Under the pieces are notes generated by a model. That model ran no database searches. It worked only from the letters and a program-made list of their open reading frames with translations, and was not told the DNA's origin. This document shows, piece by piece, positions 20,045 through 31,590 of a stretch of DNA of 64,000 nucleotides. How positions within the stretch are numbered: position 1 is the first letter of the stretch; each line of letters begins with the position of its first letter. The DNA lies in NCBI GenBank assembly GCA_029959195.1, contig CP114120.1, positions 1,364,001-1,428,000 on the forward strand, read 5' to 3'. Both the position numbers and the translations under genes were made by a program. Origin of the DNA: Dictyophora rubrovolvata. Its lineage: Eukaryota > Basidiomycota > Agaricomycetes > Phallales > Phallaceae.

Positions 20045-22416
20045 TTATGAGAGGCCAGACGCGGGATGACAGAACTCCTTCCCGACTTTGCTAATGATGA
20101 AAGGTCCTTGTAAGCTGGTCGTTCCAATGTCCGTATGACTTTGGCGACAAAGGCCGACGATCGTGTTGGCTAGATGCATGTTTCCGGCAAAAACCCAACG
20201 ACCCTGATCGGGATCAGAAGGCTGCTTAGGGTAAGAAAAAAACAAGTGTCATATGATTATTCAGAAGAGTGCATCGGAATGAGATGAAATCACAACTTAC
20301 GGAGGCTCGAACAAGGACTATCAGACCGTCCAGCTTCCTGACTCTTCCATAAAATCGGAAGTCACCCCACGCGGCGCTATGTATTGCATCCGTCTAATAT
20401 ATATAGCGTGTTAACAGGAAGATCCATCGACTTGTCAATCACGTACCTCTCCAGTGATGATCACATCAAAGGCACCAACATTAACGCCAACGCCTTCTTG
20501 TGCGAACTCTGATTCAACTTCATCTGGAATGGGCACACGATCGTCATCACAGAGTTCCATATTAACTGATTCATCTGCAAATGATGACGATGATGATGAT
20601 GATGGCGGCGGCGGCGGCGGCGGCGAGCCAGCTGACAAAGGTATAGAAGAACTTTGAAGGTGCTCTGAAGACCATTCTTCGGTCCAGGTTTGATAGTGCT
20701 TAGTTTGGTATTCTTTATCAGGCTCGTTGGGATCTATAATAGAGACTCTTCCCTGTTTCGTGTGTGCGAATGTATAATGATGGGGGAGACTTAGAGACAC
20801 TTACATTACTTTCGACGAAATTACGTCCGGATATAGGATCAACGTCGTCAGGAAAGTATCCGTTACGATAGCCAGAGTCAGTTTGAGCCAAACCACATCC
20901 GACGGGTTCATCAAGGCTTAAATGTTCGCGCAGTTCAGCATGAAAATAGAGGTTCCAGCTAAAGTTTATAATCAGTCGGGAGAGAGCGAGATGAGAAAGA
21001 AATGGCCTGACACGAACATATGTTGGAGATCTTCGTGAACAGATTGACGAACTTGTGCGAAGGAGGCGGGATGCATATTCGTCATTTGAACCATGAAGCG
21101 CACGTCAGGAAGCTATAGAAAGAGGAGATACATATATACATTCATATGAGAGAAGATAATTAGAGACCATTTATGAATAATACCAGAATGCGACCGAGCC
21201 ATTTTCCAGAGAACATTCGTCGGGAGTACATAGTATTGAACCATGTGTTTGTAGAAATAGAGGAATCGTCAGTCAGTATGTGAGCCACGGCACACATTCT
21301 TGCAAACGCATGGTCCCATCGACTGCTACCGACCGGAGAGTAGGGCAAGCCAGAGAGATGCTCTCTGCCACTTTTGGCATGTGGGACCTCTGTACCTAAA
21401 GCAATCGCCCGAAATGTGTTCATTTCCTGAATGACAGGCGGAACTGGTCTGTTCGGCAGTACGCCAAGAGGACGTCTTTCGCGACGATTGGTTAAGATCA
21501 ACGTGGCACTGCATGCCAAGGGAGGAGGTGCAATTAAGAGTTTGCGACCGAAATACTTAAAATTCGAGGGCGGGAAAAAGGGTAGAGTAGCAATAGTGGG
21601 TAGCGAGCCAGGTTGGAGAGGGGGTATATTGAAAAGATGGTATTGGTGAAAGATAGTGACGGGAAGTTGTGTATGAGGATACTATAAATGGTGAGAGCAG
21701 GTAAAAGGCCGATCAAATGATGATAGAAGGTGAGCGTACACGATGGCTGGCAACATAGATCTGTTCCAAATCATTGTAAATACGTTCGGTTAGCTCTGGA
21801 GGTTCATTTAGGGCATCGGCTAGAAGAAGTGAGGTTGAGTGGTGACAGGTAAAAGATACATACAAGGAAAAGAAACACTACCTCTGTCGCTCAGGATGGC
21901 AAAAGAGGCGGCTGCTAATTGAAGAGGAGTTGTCTCGCGAGGCCAACCATGCTCGTCAAGGTCATTTTCGATGCGGGATAAGACTTGTTCGAGGAGGAAT
22001 TGCTTGACATGGGAGGCTTGAAGCTGTAGCATGTTGTTGCCATCATCATCAAGAAGCATCAAGTATATCTCCCAGAGGCCACGCAAGAGGGTATCGGAAG
22101 TGAAAGATGGCTGAGGAGAAGTATTGAAACGGCAAATATGCCTCAATAATTGAGAGCGATATTTAAACACGGAGGCATAGATGTTTGAGTCGAGTTGGAT
22201 TCCAAGCCTGCGCTTGACTGCCTGGTCGTCGTACATGGCCTTGAACAACAAGAAATAGAGACCATGGATTCCTCGAGAAGGGGCGCCGACCAAAGAGTCG
22301 TGGAAAGATTTTGAAACAAGGAGGAGGTTGTACAAGTTATGGACGCCGTGTGAGGTAACGAGGTCGACGACGATGAGCTGCTGTATTTCGTACGGGAGGA
22401 TAAACCAGGCGGACAT
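20045..22416 (-). CDS. F-box-like protein of unknown role
   Basis: Start at 22416: MSAWFILPYEIQQLIVVDLV, an F-box-like helix (LPxEIxxxIV...). Then a long region including YNDLEQIYVASH, RWDHAFARMCAVAHILTDDS and WNLYFHAELREHLSLDEPVG, then a low-complexity segment (PPPPPPP-SSSSSSS with acidic residues) around 20560-20640. The last exons encode AWGDFRFYGRVRKLDGLIVL and a tail with GRWVFAGNMHLANTIVG and LQGPFIISKVGKEF, stopping at 20045. This C-terminal arrangement recurs in uncharacterised agaricomycete proteins that I know only as F-box-domain or hypothetical proteins. A role in SCF ubiquitin ligase substrate choice is inference from the N-terminus only. Several introns of 50-70 nt interrupt it. 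Confidence 0.75.
20579..20625. repeat. Trinucleotide repeats coding Ser and Pro runs
   Basis: A (GAT/GAC)n tract followed by (GGC)n on the plus strand. On the coding minus strand these encode the polyproline and polyserine runs of the F-box-like protein. Such triplet tracts are length-polymorphic in many fungi. Confidence 0.8.
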
Positions 22417-25154
22417 GGGAGGAAATAGAAAAAGAAACAGAGACAGAGACAGCGAGAGAAGAGGGAGGAGTATGGTTAAATAAGATGGTGATAGGCATTC
22501 TTTAGCGGAGAGAGAGATGCTTCCCAAAATGGTGACGGACGCTTTGCCAGCTTGAAATGCCAAAAACCAGGCGGTAATACAATTTTATATTTAATTTTAA
22601 TTTTTTTGTCGAGACTTGCTATATATATATATACTGCTTGGATAAGCCGCGTTTTGGGAGAAGGCAAACAAAGCTGAGGAAGGCTCAATCGAGTATCGAA
22701 TTCGATATCCACTGCAGCTGCCAGTGAGTATCAAATAGCACAGGGCTTGTCAATTGATCCGGGCACCGTCGTCGTTTGGAATAAGTACATATGTATATGA
22801 TGTATATGAACATATTTCAAATTTAGCGCAGCCAATTGCACTGAATTCCGAGTTCTTTTGGGAAGAACTTTCTCACCCACAGGCTAGCACTTGACAGACT
22901 TGACCTTGAGCTTTGACTCGGATGTCGCCGCTCATATTTGCAGCTCGTTGCGTACACGGCGGCGACGTACGACGGCACTGAGCAAAGGGCCATTTATTTT
23001 TGGTTAGTTCACCGGTCTCAGTGACCTTGACTGCTTCATTTCCAACATCGCGCACTGGTGGCAGCCGCCTCGAACCGAACCGAGGGCTATATGATTAATG
23101 ATAATGACATGCGACGCTCCTCCCACAGTTCCGGTTTTGGCTCCCAAAACTGACACACGCACAAAGTTGGGCAAAGATCATCGGACACTGCAGGTTATTT
23201 GAACTTGTAGCTCACTTGGACGTGTGCTCTCTCGGCGCTCTCCGCTCTCCGCTCACCACAAGCTGGCTGGAACACTTGGACTTTAGGTTCTCACCCCGAT
23301 CCAAATATTCACTCGGCCGGATGGCTTCGTCTGAGCCCTCATGAGATTTTTATATATTTATTATATTATTCGGCTCTCACCGACACTCGACTTCTTTTGC
23401 ATGCGTTGCAACCGCGAGGCTCCTGACAGTCGACTCCTTGTCGGACTCGGACTCAGCGGGCCTTTCAATACTTTTACCGCCTGTACATAGAGTGCTATTT
23501 TCACCTGATCTAGCCTAGGTATGGAGTTCCAGTAATCATCGACATCCAGGACCGCACATCCATACCTAATCCATTGGATTTGGATTCTTTCTCCCGTGGA
23601 CACTGCAGGCGGTCGCGCCGGTTGTCGCCTGCGGGCGAGAAGCTCTTCAAGTTAGTCGAAACGAATTTCTATTTGCCACCGTTCCCCGTGTGCATGATAA
23701 GCGCAATTCTCAGTGCTCTATTAGGCAATGGCTAACCGAGACAACCCACTCAAGTCAACTTGAAGGATCTGGCTCACCGCTGGTAATAGCAAGTGCATAC
23801 ATATATATATGTAACATGCAACCTCACATTGAACCTTGTTGAACGGAATATAGTGCCTCTACTGTAAAAAAAAAAAAAAGAAGACTCCGCCACTGATTGG
23901 TACCCCAAAACATTATATCGCTGTCACATTTGTCAGTTCAAATTCAAACGTCAAGCTCCTGTGTTCAATCAACACTCTCCATACCTTACTATCGTGAATG
24001 GATAAATGGTTACCCCACTGGAACAATCATTCACCCATTCAACCCCCGAATGATCCCCTTGGCATATCGTCAGTCGCTGGCTCTGGCAGTGCATGCTATT
24101 CACACCGTCTTGTTTTCTCCCTTGCCCCTGCACCTGACCCCAGGGACAAATGGGTTCAAGACTCCACGGCTAACAAGCTGGCGACCAGCATTGTACTAAT
24201 ACCTTAACTTCAAGAGAATAAAACGATGCTTTCTTTCTGAAGTCATTGCTATTGAATAACTCAAGTGTCACGTGTCAAACGAATTCTTATACTCATGTTA
24301 AGCAAACGCAGTCATATTATATATGTGCTTTCTACCAATTACTTATGACCATGTCACGACGGTAATGATATCATTGGAAAGTACTTCCAATTAGGAAACA
24401 CCCTGGCTGGTAGTCCTCCCCTCGATCCAAAATTCACCATCAGGTTCATTGTTGAAGTCATTAATATCATCGACTACCTCCTCAATTAAGTTGGGAGCTG
24501 CCATTGTTCCAGCCTGCGTTCGCCATTGTCATTACCTCAAAATAAGTTATGGGGTTCGATGTGCTTGTACTATAATAATACTCGAGTTGAACTTTGTTTG
24601 ATATCGATTAGATCGTCGCTCCGCCGCCGATGATTTCGAAGCAATACGACAAAATATGCACCTAATAGTATGTGACCAAATCGAGGTCTACCGGCACTAC
24701 TTGTTAATAGACTATTAGACATACAACAAGGTTTGGCGACAACGGGTTCTTTTGCGCAGTATTATTCTCAAGGTTTCTAAACTAAGCGTTTCCTCCATGA
24801 CGTCGTCCCGTGCTATACAAACACTCCATGTACCGTTGCCCACCAGTTTACGTAAAAAATATTCATTACAATACAATTCCGGTAGTTCTAGTAATCGCCT
24901 AAGCCATACTGGCCAGACCCGTGAAGCGTTTGTTGTTATTGGCTGTTCGGAAGAAAAGAAGTCGAACCTTGCATTATCAAAGATTCTTGTGCACGCGCAC
25001 GAAAAAGAGTTCATAATATAACTGAGAAACACGCCTGGCAATAGTACAAGGTTATAAAGCTTTGAAATGGATATATATCACCTTGAGTCATAAGACAATT
25101 TTACGTACACCTAGATACCCGAGAGTCTCGGCCATTCTATTCAAAAAAAAAAGT
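22417..25154. other. Long intergenic region, 2.7 kb
   Basis: Promoter side of the F-box-like gene and 3' side of CYB2. It contains a CT-rich leader just upstream of 22416, a (TA)n run at about 22620-22633, a poly-A run near 23866-23879, and scattered TATATA words. Open frames at 22873-23055, 23361-23603, 23897-24199 and 24715-25041 lack domains and splice support. The 37-codon minus-strand frame at 24391-24504 is listed separately. Confidence 0.45.
24391..24504 (-). CDS. Possible acidic micropeptide ORF (37 aa), unsupported
   Basis: An ATG-initiated frame starting MAAPNLIEEVVDDINDFNNE and ending GRTTSQGVS before TAA. The composition (acidic, balanced residues) looks more protein-like than the surrounding frames, but there is no domain, no signal peptide, no CaaX motif and no second copy. 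It may be an isolated exon or chance. Confidence 0.18.
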   Translation of the reverse strand: MAAPNLIEEVVDDINDFNNEPDGEFWIEGRTTSQGVS

Positions 25155-27380
25155 TCATAGCTTTGCCTGCATTTGTGCCGGTTGGAAATTGACTTTCTCA
25201 ACCTTCATTAATATATCCATTAGAATAATCACGTAAAAAAAACATATATGTACGTACATATTCCGGCTTTAAATCTTTCAATGTAGCCGCTCCTAAAAGT
25301 GCCATTCCTGCCCTCATTTCACGGTCCAATATTCGAATCAGGCGAGTAACGCCTGCTTCGCCATAGGCCTGAAAGAAAATTATGAGCTATACATACAAAA
25401 TATATATAACGAGTTGCCTTTCTTACGCTTTGTGCATATAGTAACGGTCTTCCTAGACCAACCGCACGTGCACCGAGACATAAACATTTCAAGATATCTA
25501 CGAATAATGTCAGTCGGATGAAGCGGGTTAAATGGGCGAAAAGGAAACCTGTTCCACGACGAACACCGCCGTCCAAGTAAACTACAAGGGGTTTTGTCAG
25601 ATAACTGCTTTTGAAAGGAGTAACGAATATTGTCTACCTTCAACTTTATCAAAAACATCTGGTCGTCGTTCGCGCAAACGGTATAACACGTCCACGGAGG
25701 GCATGGAGCTAAAATGAAAAAGAAAGAGAAAATCGGTTAAAAGGATGGAGTAATTCATAAATCCATTTCTTACTATTCCATCTGTCTACCTGTTAAAGAG
25801 CAATTATTATCAAATGGAGAAAATTAGGGCTATAGGCTTATTTACCCCCGTGATTAGATATCATAATTCCGTCAACGCCAGCTTCGACTGCCAAAACAGC
25901 GTCCTAAAAAGACACTTTAGACGGGGACAAACACAATGGAGCCAAGCTTCACCTCAACACATTGGATTCCTATAAAGCGATTTGTCAATATATGTGTACA
26001 GACAGTTGGGTCTTGGCTTTGCGATAGATACCTTTGATTACGATGGGCAACTTCGTAACACGTCTTAACCACGGTATGGTCTAGGCTCGATTGCAATCCA
26101 AAAAAATTCCATAAGAGCAAGATAGAAAACCAATCAATCAAACTGCACCTTTTCCCACGTCATATCCCGATCGTCATTCGCAATCATTGCGCCGGCCGTC
26201 CCGTCAACATTGTATTCCTCCTCGTCGTCGTCGTCGTCCTTGTCCTGACTGAGAGGCTGGTCCTGAGGAGAAGCCTTGTTCGTTTCTTCCTGAAGAAGTT
26301 CAACGTCTTCATCCGCTGGTTTGGATTTGATATCCCGTTCTCTATTACTCATAACGACTGCGTCGACAGTGAGAAAAATAGCTTTGTAACCAAGCTGCAC
26401 GACATGATCGACCCTTGCTTGGGCGATGGCGTCGTCCTTGTGTTTATAAAGTTGGAAGAACAAGGGCTGTTCTGGGGAAACGCGGGCTGCTGCGAGTTCT
26501 GCGAACGAACAAGATGAATTCGATGATACCATCTGAATAATCTTGGCTTTTCCGCAAGCTCGGGTAATATTTACTTCGCCCAATGGGTGTCCGAGTTTGG
26601 CCAGCGCTGCACCAGAAACAAAGACTGGTAAGTTGGAATAGTGACCAAGAATGGTGGTAGAGATATCGATGTTAGACATCGCTTTCATAACTCGTGGCCA
26701 GAAAAATATACGCGAGAATGCACGTCTGTTTTCCTCCATGGCTGTGATCGTGAGCTGTCCTAAGTAATAGTATCTTTGGAAAAAGGCAAAAAGTCGTGCT
26801 CACCAATTTCGTCATCAGTTGCAGAAGAATAGTAAGCTAAAGCTTTGTAGGAAAGAACTTTTCTGGCGACGTTCTAGACACACTTAAAGGGTCTGTCTCA
26901 AAAAAAAGTGTCTCCAGACTTACCTCAAGATCAAGTAAATTGTGCATTTTAGAAATCGGAGGCTTGTTGCGCTGCTCACGCTCCATACGCAGTTCATCCT
27001 TTGTTTTGGGTTTCTCTTTCCTTTGCACAGCATCGCCGCTGGAAATCGGTCCCAAATGATTATGCTTGGGTAGATGGGCATCAAGGACACCAGCTGGATG
27101 TGTAGCATTGAAAGCGTCCGTTGCGTCCTTGCCCGCGTATTTTAAGATAATTTTGGTACCTCCTGGGTGTTGCTAAACGCAATGAGCAACATCCTAAAAC
27201 TAAAATAAAAGTTCCTTTTACTGGCAAGAACTCAGTGACATCGTAAACCTGATTGTCAATTACTACCCAGCATGACCTGCGTGCGGGAGGTGGTCAATTA
27301 TCAAGATGGCCGTCTTGAAACATCGCAGTTACATACTTCTCAGAGTTATGGGTCGAAACCTGCTGAAGAGAGTACGACAT
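25155..27380 (-). CDS. CYB2: Cytochrome b2, L-lactate dehydrogenase (FMN-dependent)
   Basis: Oxidises L-lactate to pyruvate and passes electrons to cytochrome c. The start at 27380 gives [20 protein letters not shown], already the beginning of a cytochrome b5 domain. Its haem ligands are seen in EFLPQHPGGTK and [15 protein letters not shown]. The FMN domain follows: [85 protein letters not shown] with the active-site Lys, [14 protein letters not shown] with the catalytic His, [16 protein letters not shown] and [19 protein letters not shown]. The last intron precedes [15 protein letters not shown] and the stop at 25155. No mitochondrial presequence is visible. A long acidic insert ([10 protein letters not shown]) sits in the loop that is mobile in yeast Cyb2. 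A decayed copy lies at 18300-19375. Confidence 0.9.
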
Positions 27381-27873
27381 AAGATATCAAGATTTTCCTT
27401 CCTCCTGGGAGATTCCAGAGGTCGAGTATGAGACGATACGCTTAGAAGCACCTGACATGGCGGTATTTATATACTCAGCGGCTTTAGCATTCGCTACTAG
27501 GTGAGTACATACTGTGTGCTGAAAACCTGCGCGGGCCGAGGACACCGGATCCTTGTAATAATTTATTCAAGTAAGCTGGTTGACACATAAGTAGTCGTTT
27601 ATTATAGTGTAAAGCGAAAGAGGGACAACAGTGCGGTATACGGTATTCAAATTTACATAACGAGATTAATTTCATCTGATGATTTTTCTTTCGAAAGCCA
27701 AGCAAATCTTCGATATTTATCAGGTATACCTTGTAACCAGGATTGAGCTGAATTGCCCATATCAGTGGCAAACGTTCTTGAGTGATTACATAATAGTGGT
27801 TTACTCTCTGTTCAGTGCTCTGAGCTCTCAGTCTGACAGCCAATCCCGTTGATACTCCCGCCTTTGCGCAAGG
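27381..27873. promoter_or_regulatory. Divergent intergenic region between CYB2 and SNU114
   Basis: About 490 bp separate the two start codons, which point away from each other, so the region should hold both promoters. I see no clear TATA box for SNU114, as expected for a housekeeping gene. The minus-strand open frame covering 27484-27843 is not convincing as a gene. Confidence 0.5.
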
Positions 27874-30800
27874 ATGGCTTCATTAGAAGACTACGATGAG
27901 TTTGGAAATTACATTGGTGCAGATCTCGAGTCAGACGAGGAGGCGGAGAATTTACTGCCTGAAGAATTTCAGCAACGTTCCGATGCAGCTCCCCAGCCAC
28001 TAGAAGGATTCGAACCCGAAGCGAGTACGGATGAAATGGCACTTATGGAAGTGGATGGTACGCCTTTCTTCGGACTTTCCCCCCTTGCTTAGGTTTTCGA
28101 TATTGGTTTGTCTAGTTCCAACGCATAGAGCGGTCGTGTTGCATGAAGATAAAAAGTATTATCCAACTGCCGAAGAGGTTTATGGGCCAGACGTAGAAAC
28201 ACTTGTCCACGAAGAAGACACCCAGCCATTGTCAGAGCCTATCATTGCACCCGTGAAAGTTAGAAAATGGGCGGTGGAAGAAAAGGATCTACCTGTTACG
28301 CGTTTCGATAAAGGGTAAGTACACGAATAAAACCATGGTCGAGCTGTATTGTTTACGCATGTGTTGTTTCATATAGCTTTCTTCTTGACATGGCTAATTA
28401 CCCCGAGTTTATTCGTAACGTTGCTGTTGTCGGTCATCTCCACCATGGCAAAACCTCTCTTCTCGACATGCTGGTTTTCGAAACCCACCAATTAACATGG
28501 GATGCAGACCGACCCATCCGATATACTGATATACACGTACTATCCCGCCTGAGAGAAATATCCCTCAAGTCTTCCCCTATATCTTTAATCTTGCAAACCA
28601 CACACGGAAAATCCCACTTGATTCACTTTATCGATACACCGGGTCATGTAAACTTCGTCGACGAGGTGGCTGCCGCTACGCGTTTAACGGATGGTATCAT
28701 CATAGTCGTTGATGCCGTTGAAGGGGTCGGTATTGTGTCCAGTCGGCAGTCTTTTGTTCCTTCTGAATTCTAAAAGCAGTTAACAGGTTATGGTAAACAC
28801 GGAGTCTGTCATTCGGCATGCACTCAATGAGGGTATACCGATGACCTTGGTTATCAATAAGGTTGACCGGCTTATTCTCGAGTTGCGGATTAAACCCCAA
28901 GATGCCTATTATAAGCTCCGGCATACCATAGAGGAAGTGAATACGTTTATAAGGTTTGATTGACTCACTATCAAAGGATCCAGATCCTAACAAAATACTA
29001 TAGCGCTATTAACTCGGATCCGGACCTTCGTCTGAGTCCTGAAAAGGGGAACGTCGCGTTTGCAAGTACCGACCTTGGCTGGTGCTTCACTCTTCAATCA
29101 TTCGCACAAATGTATGTCGATACTTATGGTGAGATTTATAAATTTCTACACGTCTATTTCATCGAGAGCTAATCCACAAGTCAGGTTCTTTTGATGTTAA
29201 AGGTTTTGCTGATCGACTTTGGGGAGATATATATTTCGATGAGGAACACCGTAAATTTTCTCGTAATGCCCCTGATCCTGAATCTTCACGTTCTTTCGTT
29301 CATTTCATCCTTGAGCCACTTTATAAACTTTATACTGTGGTGTTGAGTGAGAACACGGAGCAACTTAAAGGAACTTTGGAAGGACTCGGTATTCTTCTCA
29401 AACCTATCATGTACAAGATGGACGTGGGACCACTACTTAAGGCGGTACTGGACCAATTCTTTGGGAAGGCCACCGGCTTGGTGGATATGATCGTTGAGCA
29501 TATACCGTCACCGTTGAAAGGGAATTCTTCCAAAGTCAATTATTTCTTTATCATTTCGGATACGCCGCCCGTCTGACCGCCGACATTTTTTTTTCGTTTT
29601 TCCAGGTAGAACGTACCTATACCGGTCCGCAAACGTCAGATTTGGCAGAGTCCATGAGAGAACTACAAAAAGATGGCCCCGTTATGGTTCAGATAACAAA
29701 GCTCTATCAAACAACGGATGCACAAGGTTTCCGTGCTTTCGGACGTATCATGTCGGGGACGGTCCGCAAGGGCATGGGGCTGAAGGTGTTGGGTGAAGGT
29801 TATTCACCGGAAGATGAAGAAGATATGGTAAAGGCGGTTGTAGAAAATGTTTGGATTTATCAATCGAGGTATGTTTCATATGTACGAACATCTACTTAGT
29901 TGATTTTTTTTCTTTATTTAAGATACTTAATCGAGGCGGAAGAAGTAGCCGCTGGCAATCTCGTCCTCTTAGGAGGCGTTGATGCATCGATATCGAAAAC
30001 CGCGACACTTGCGTCTATAGATTACGCGTCAGATCTCTATATATTCCAACCTATCAAGCATATCACACAGTCAGTACTAAAAGTTGCCGTTGAACCCATG
30101 ACGCCCTCCGAATTACCCAAAATGCTGGCAGGTCTACGCAGCATCAACAAGTCGTATCCGTTAGTTCAAACAAAGGTGGAAGAAAGCGGCGAACATGTTA
30201 TCATTGGAACTGGCGAGCTTTATATGGATTGCGTAATGCATGATTTACGGAGGCTTTTTGCTGAAATTGAGATCAAAGTCTCGGATCCGACAACCCGATT
30301 CTGTGAGACAGTGCTCGAAATGAGTGCTCTCAAATGTTATGCGGATACTCCAAATAAAAAGTACGGTATATCATTTTTTTCTCTCCTTTCGTCGTAACTA
30401 TAGTTAATCCTTTGTTTCATGGAAGAAACAAAATTACAGTGATCGCAGAGCCTCTCGAAAAAGGCCTCGCAGAAGATATCGAGTCGGGTCGGATATCTAT
30501 ACGAATGTCAGCCAAAGATCGGGGAAAAATCTTACAAGAGAGGTACCAATATGATCTATTAACATCACGTTCAATATGGGCATTTGGTCCCGACGATAGC
30601 GGGCCTAATATTCTTTTGAACGAAACCTTACCTTCGGAAGTTGACAAGACGTTGCTCAACTCTGTCAAAGATCACATTAAGCAAGGTTTCCAATGGGGAA
30701 CTCGGGAAGGGCCACTCTGTGATGAACGTATGTCAATTTCTTAAGATGTTTTGGTCCGCTGATAACTTCTCTTATCTCCAGCGATGCGTAACGTTAAGTT

Positions 30801-31350
30801 CCGACTGCTTGATGCCAGTTTGGCGCAAGAGCCAATATACCGCGGTGGAGGCCAAATTGTACCAACGGCACGACGTGTTTGCTATAGTTCCTTCTTAATA
30901 GCTTCGCCACGTCTCATGGAGCCCATCTACTACGTGGAAGTCCAATCACCAGCAGATTGTATTTCGGCGGTATACACTGTGCTCGCCAGACGAAGAGGCC
31001 ATGTGACGCACGACATTCCCAAGGCCGGTTCGCCCTTGTATACAATTAAGGCATTAATTCCCGTGATTGATGCGAACGGCTTTGAAACAGATTTGCGAAC
31101 AGCCACACAGGGCCAGGCATTCTGCTTGCAAATATTCGACCACTGGGCCATTGTACCGGGCGACCCCACAGACACGTCTATTATGCTCAGGCCGCTAGAA
31201 CCGGCTTCTGGACAGGCGTTGGCTCGTGATCTCGTCTTGAAGACGCGTCGACGAAAAGGTTTGGGCGACCAAATCTCTGTTGCAAAATACTTGGACGATG
31301 AATTTGTTCTTGCACTCTCTGCGTCCCAGTATGCAGATTATTTAGGTTAA
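27874..31350 (+). CDS. SNU114: U5 snRNP GTPase Snu114/EFTUD2
   Basis: EF-2-like GTPase of the U5 snRNP and U4/U6.U5 tri-snRNP that controls spliceosome activation and disassembly. The start [20 protein letters not shown] matches the conserved acidic N-terminus of EFTUD2. After an intron comes [17 protein letters not shown] and [12 protein letters not shown]. The G domain shows G1 [16 protein letters not shown], a switch-region segment [21 protein letters not shown]3 [12 protein letters not shown] and G4 [11 protein letters not shown]. Later EF-2 domains include [73 protein letters not shown] and the C-terminal [20 protein letters not shown]. Stop at 31350. Essential single-copy gene, with short introns throughout. 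Confidence 0.95.
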
Positions 31351-31590
31351 ATAAAAAGTTACTGTATTTTTTTGGTGCTGTAATAAAGATTTCAGAACGC
31401 TTTCGAATCAGTTGCGAGAAGCTTCGATGCTTCATGTGAGAGCGTGGGAATAATTGAAACCTGAATACGTGGCACTTGCTCAGCACCAAATTTTTATAAA
31501 ATCCAACCGAAGCTATACAGCTCATTTCCATTCTCATACCCCGGTTTTGTCTTTCGTTTTTATTTTGCCTCTTCCCCATCGTAATCTGCA

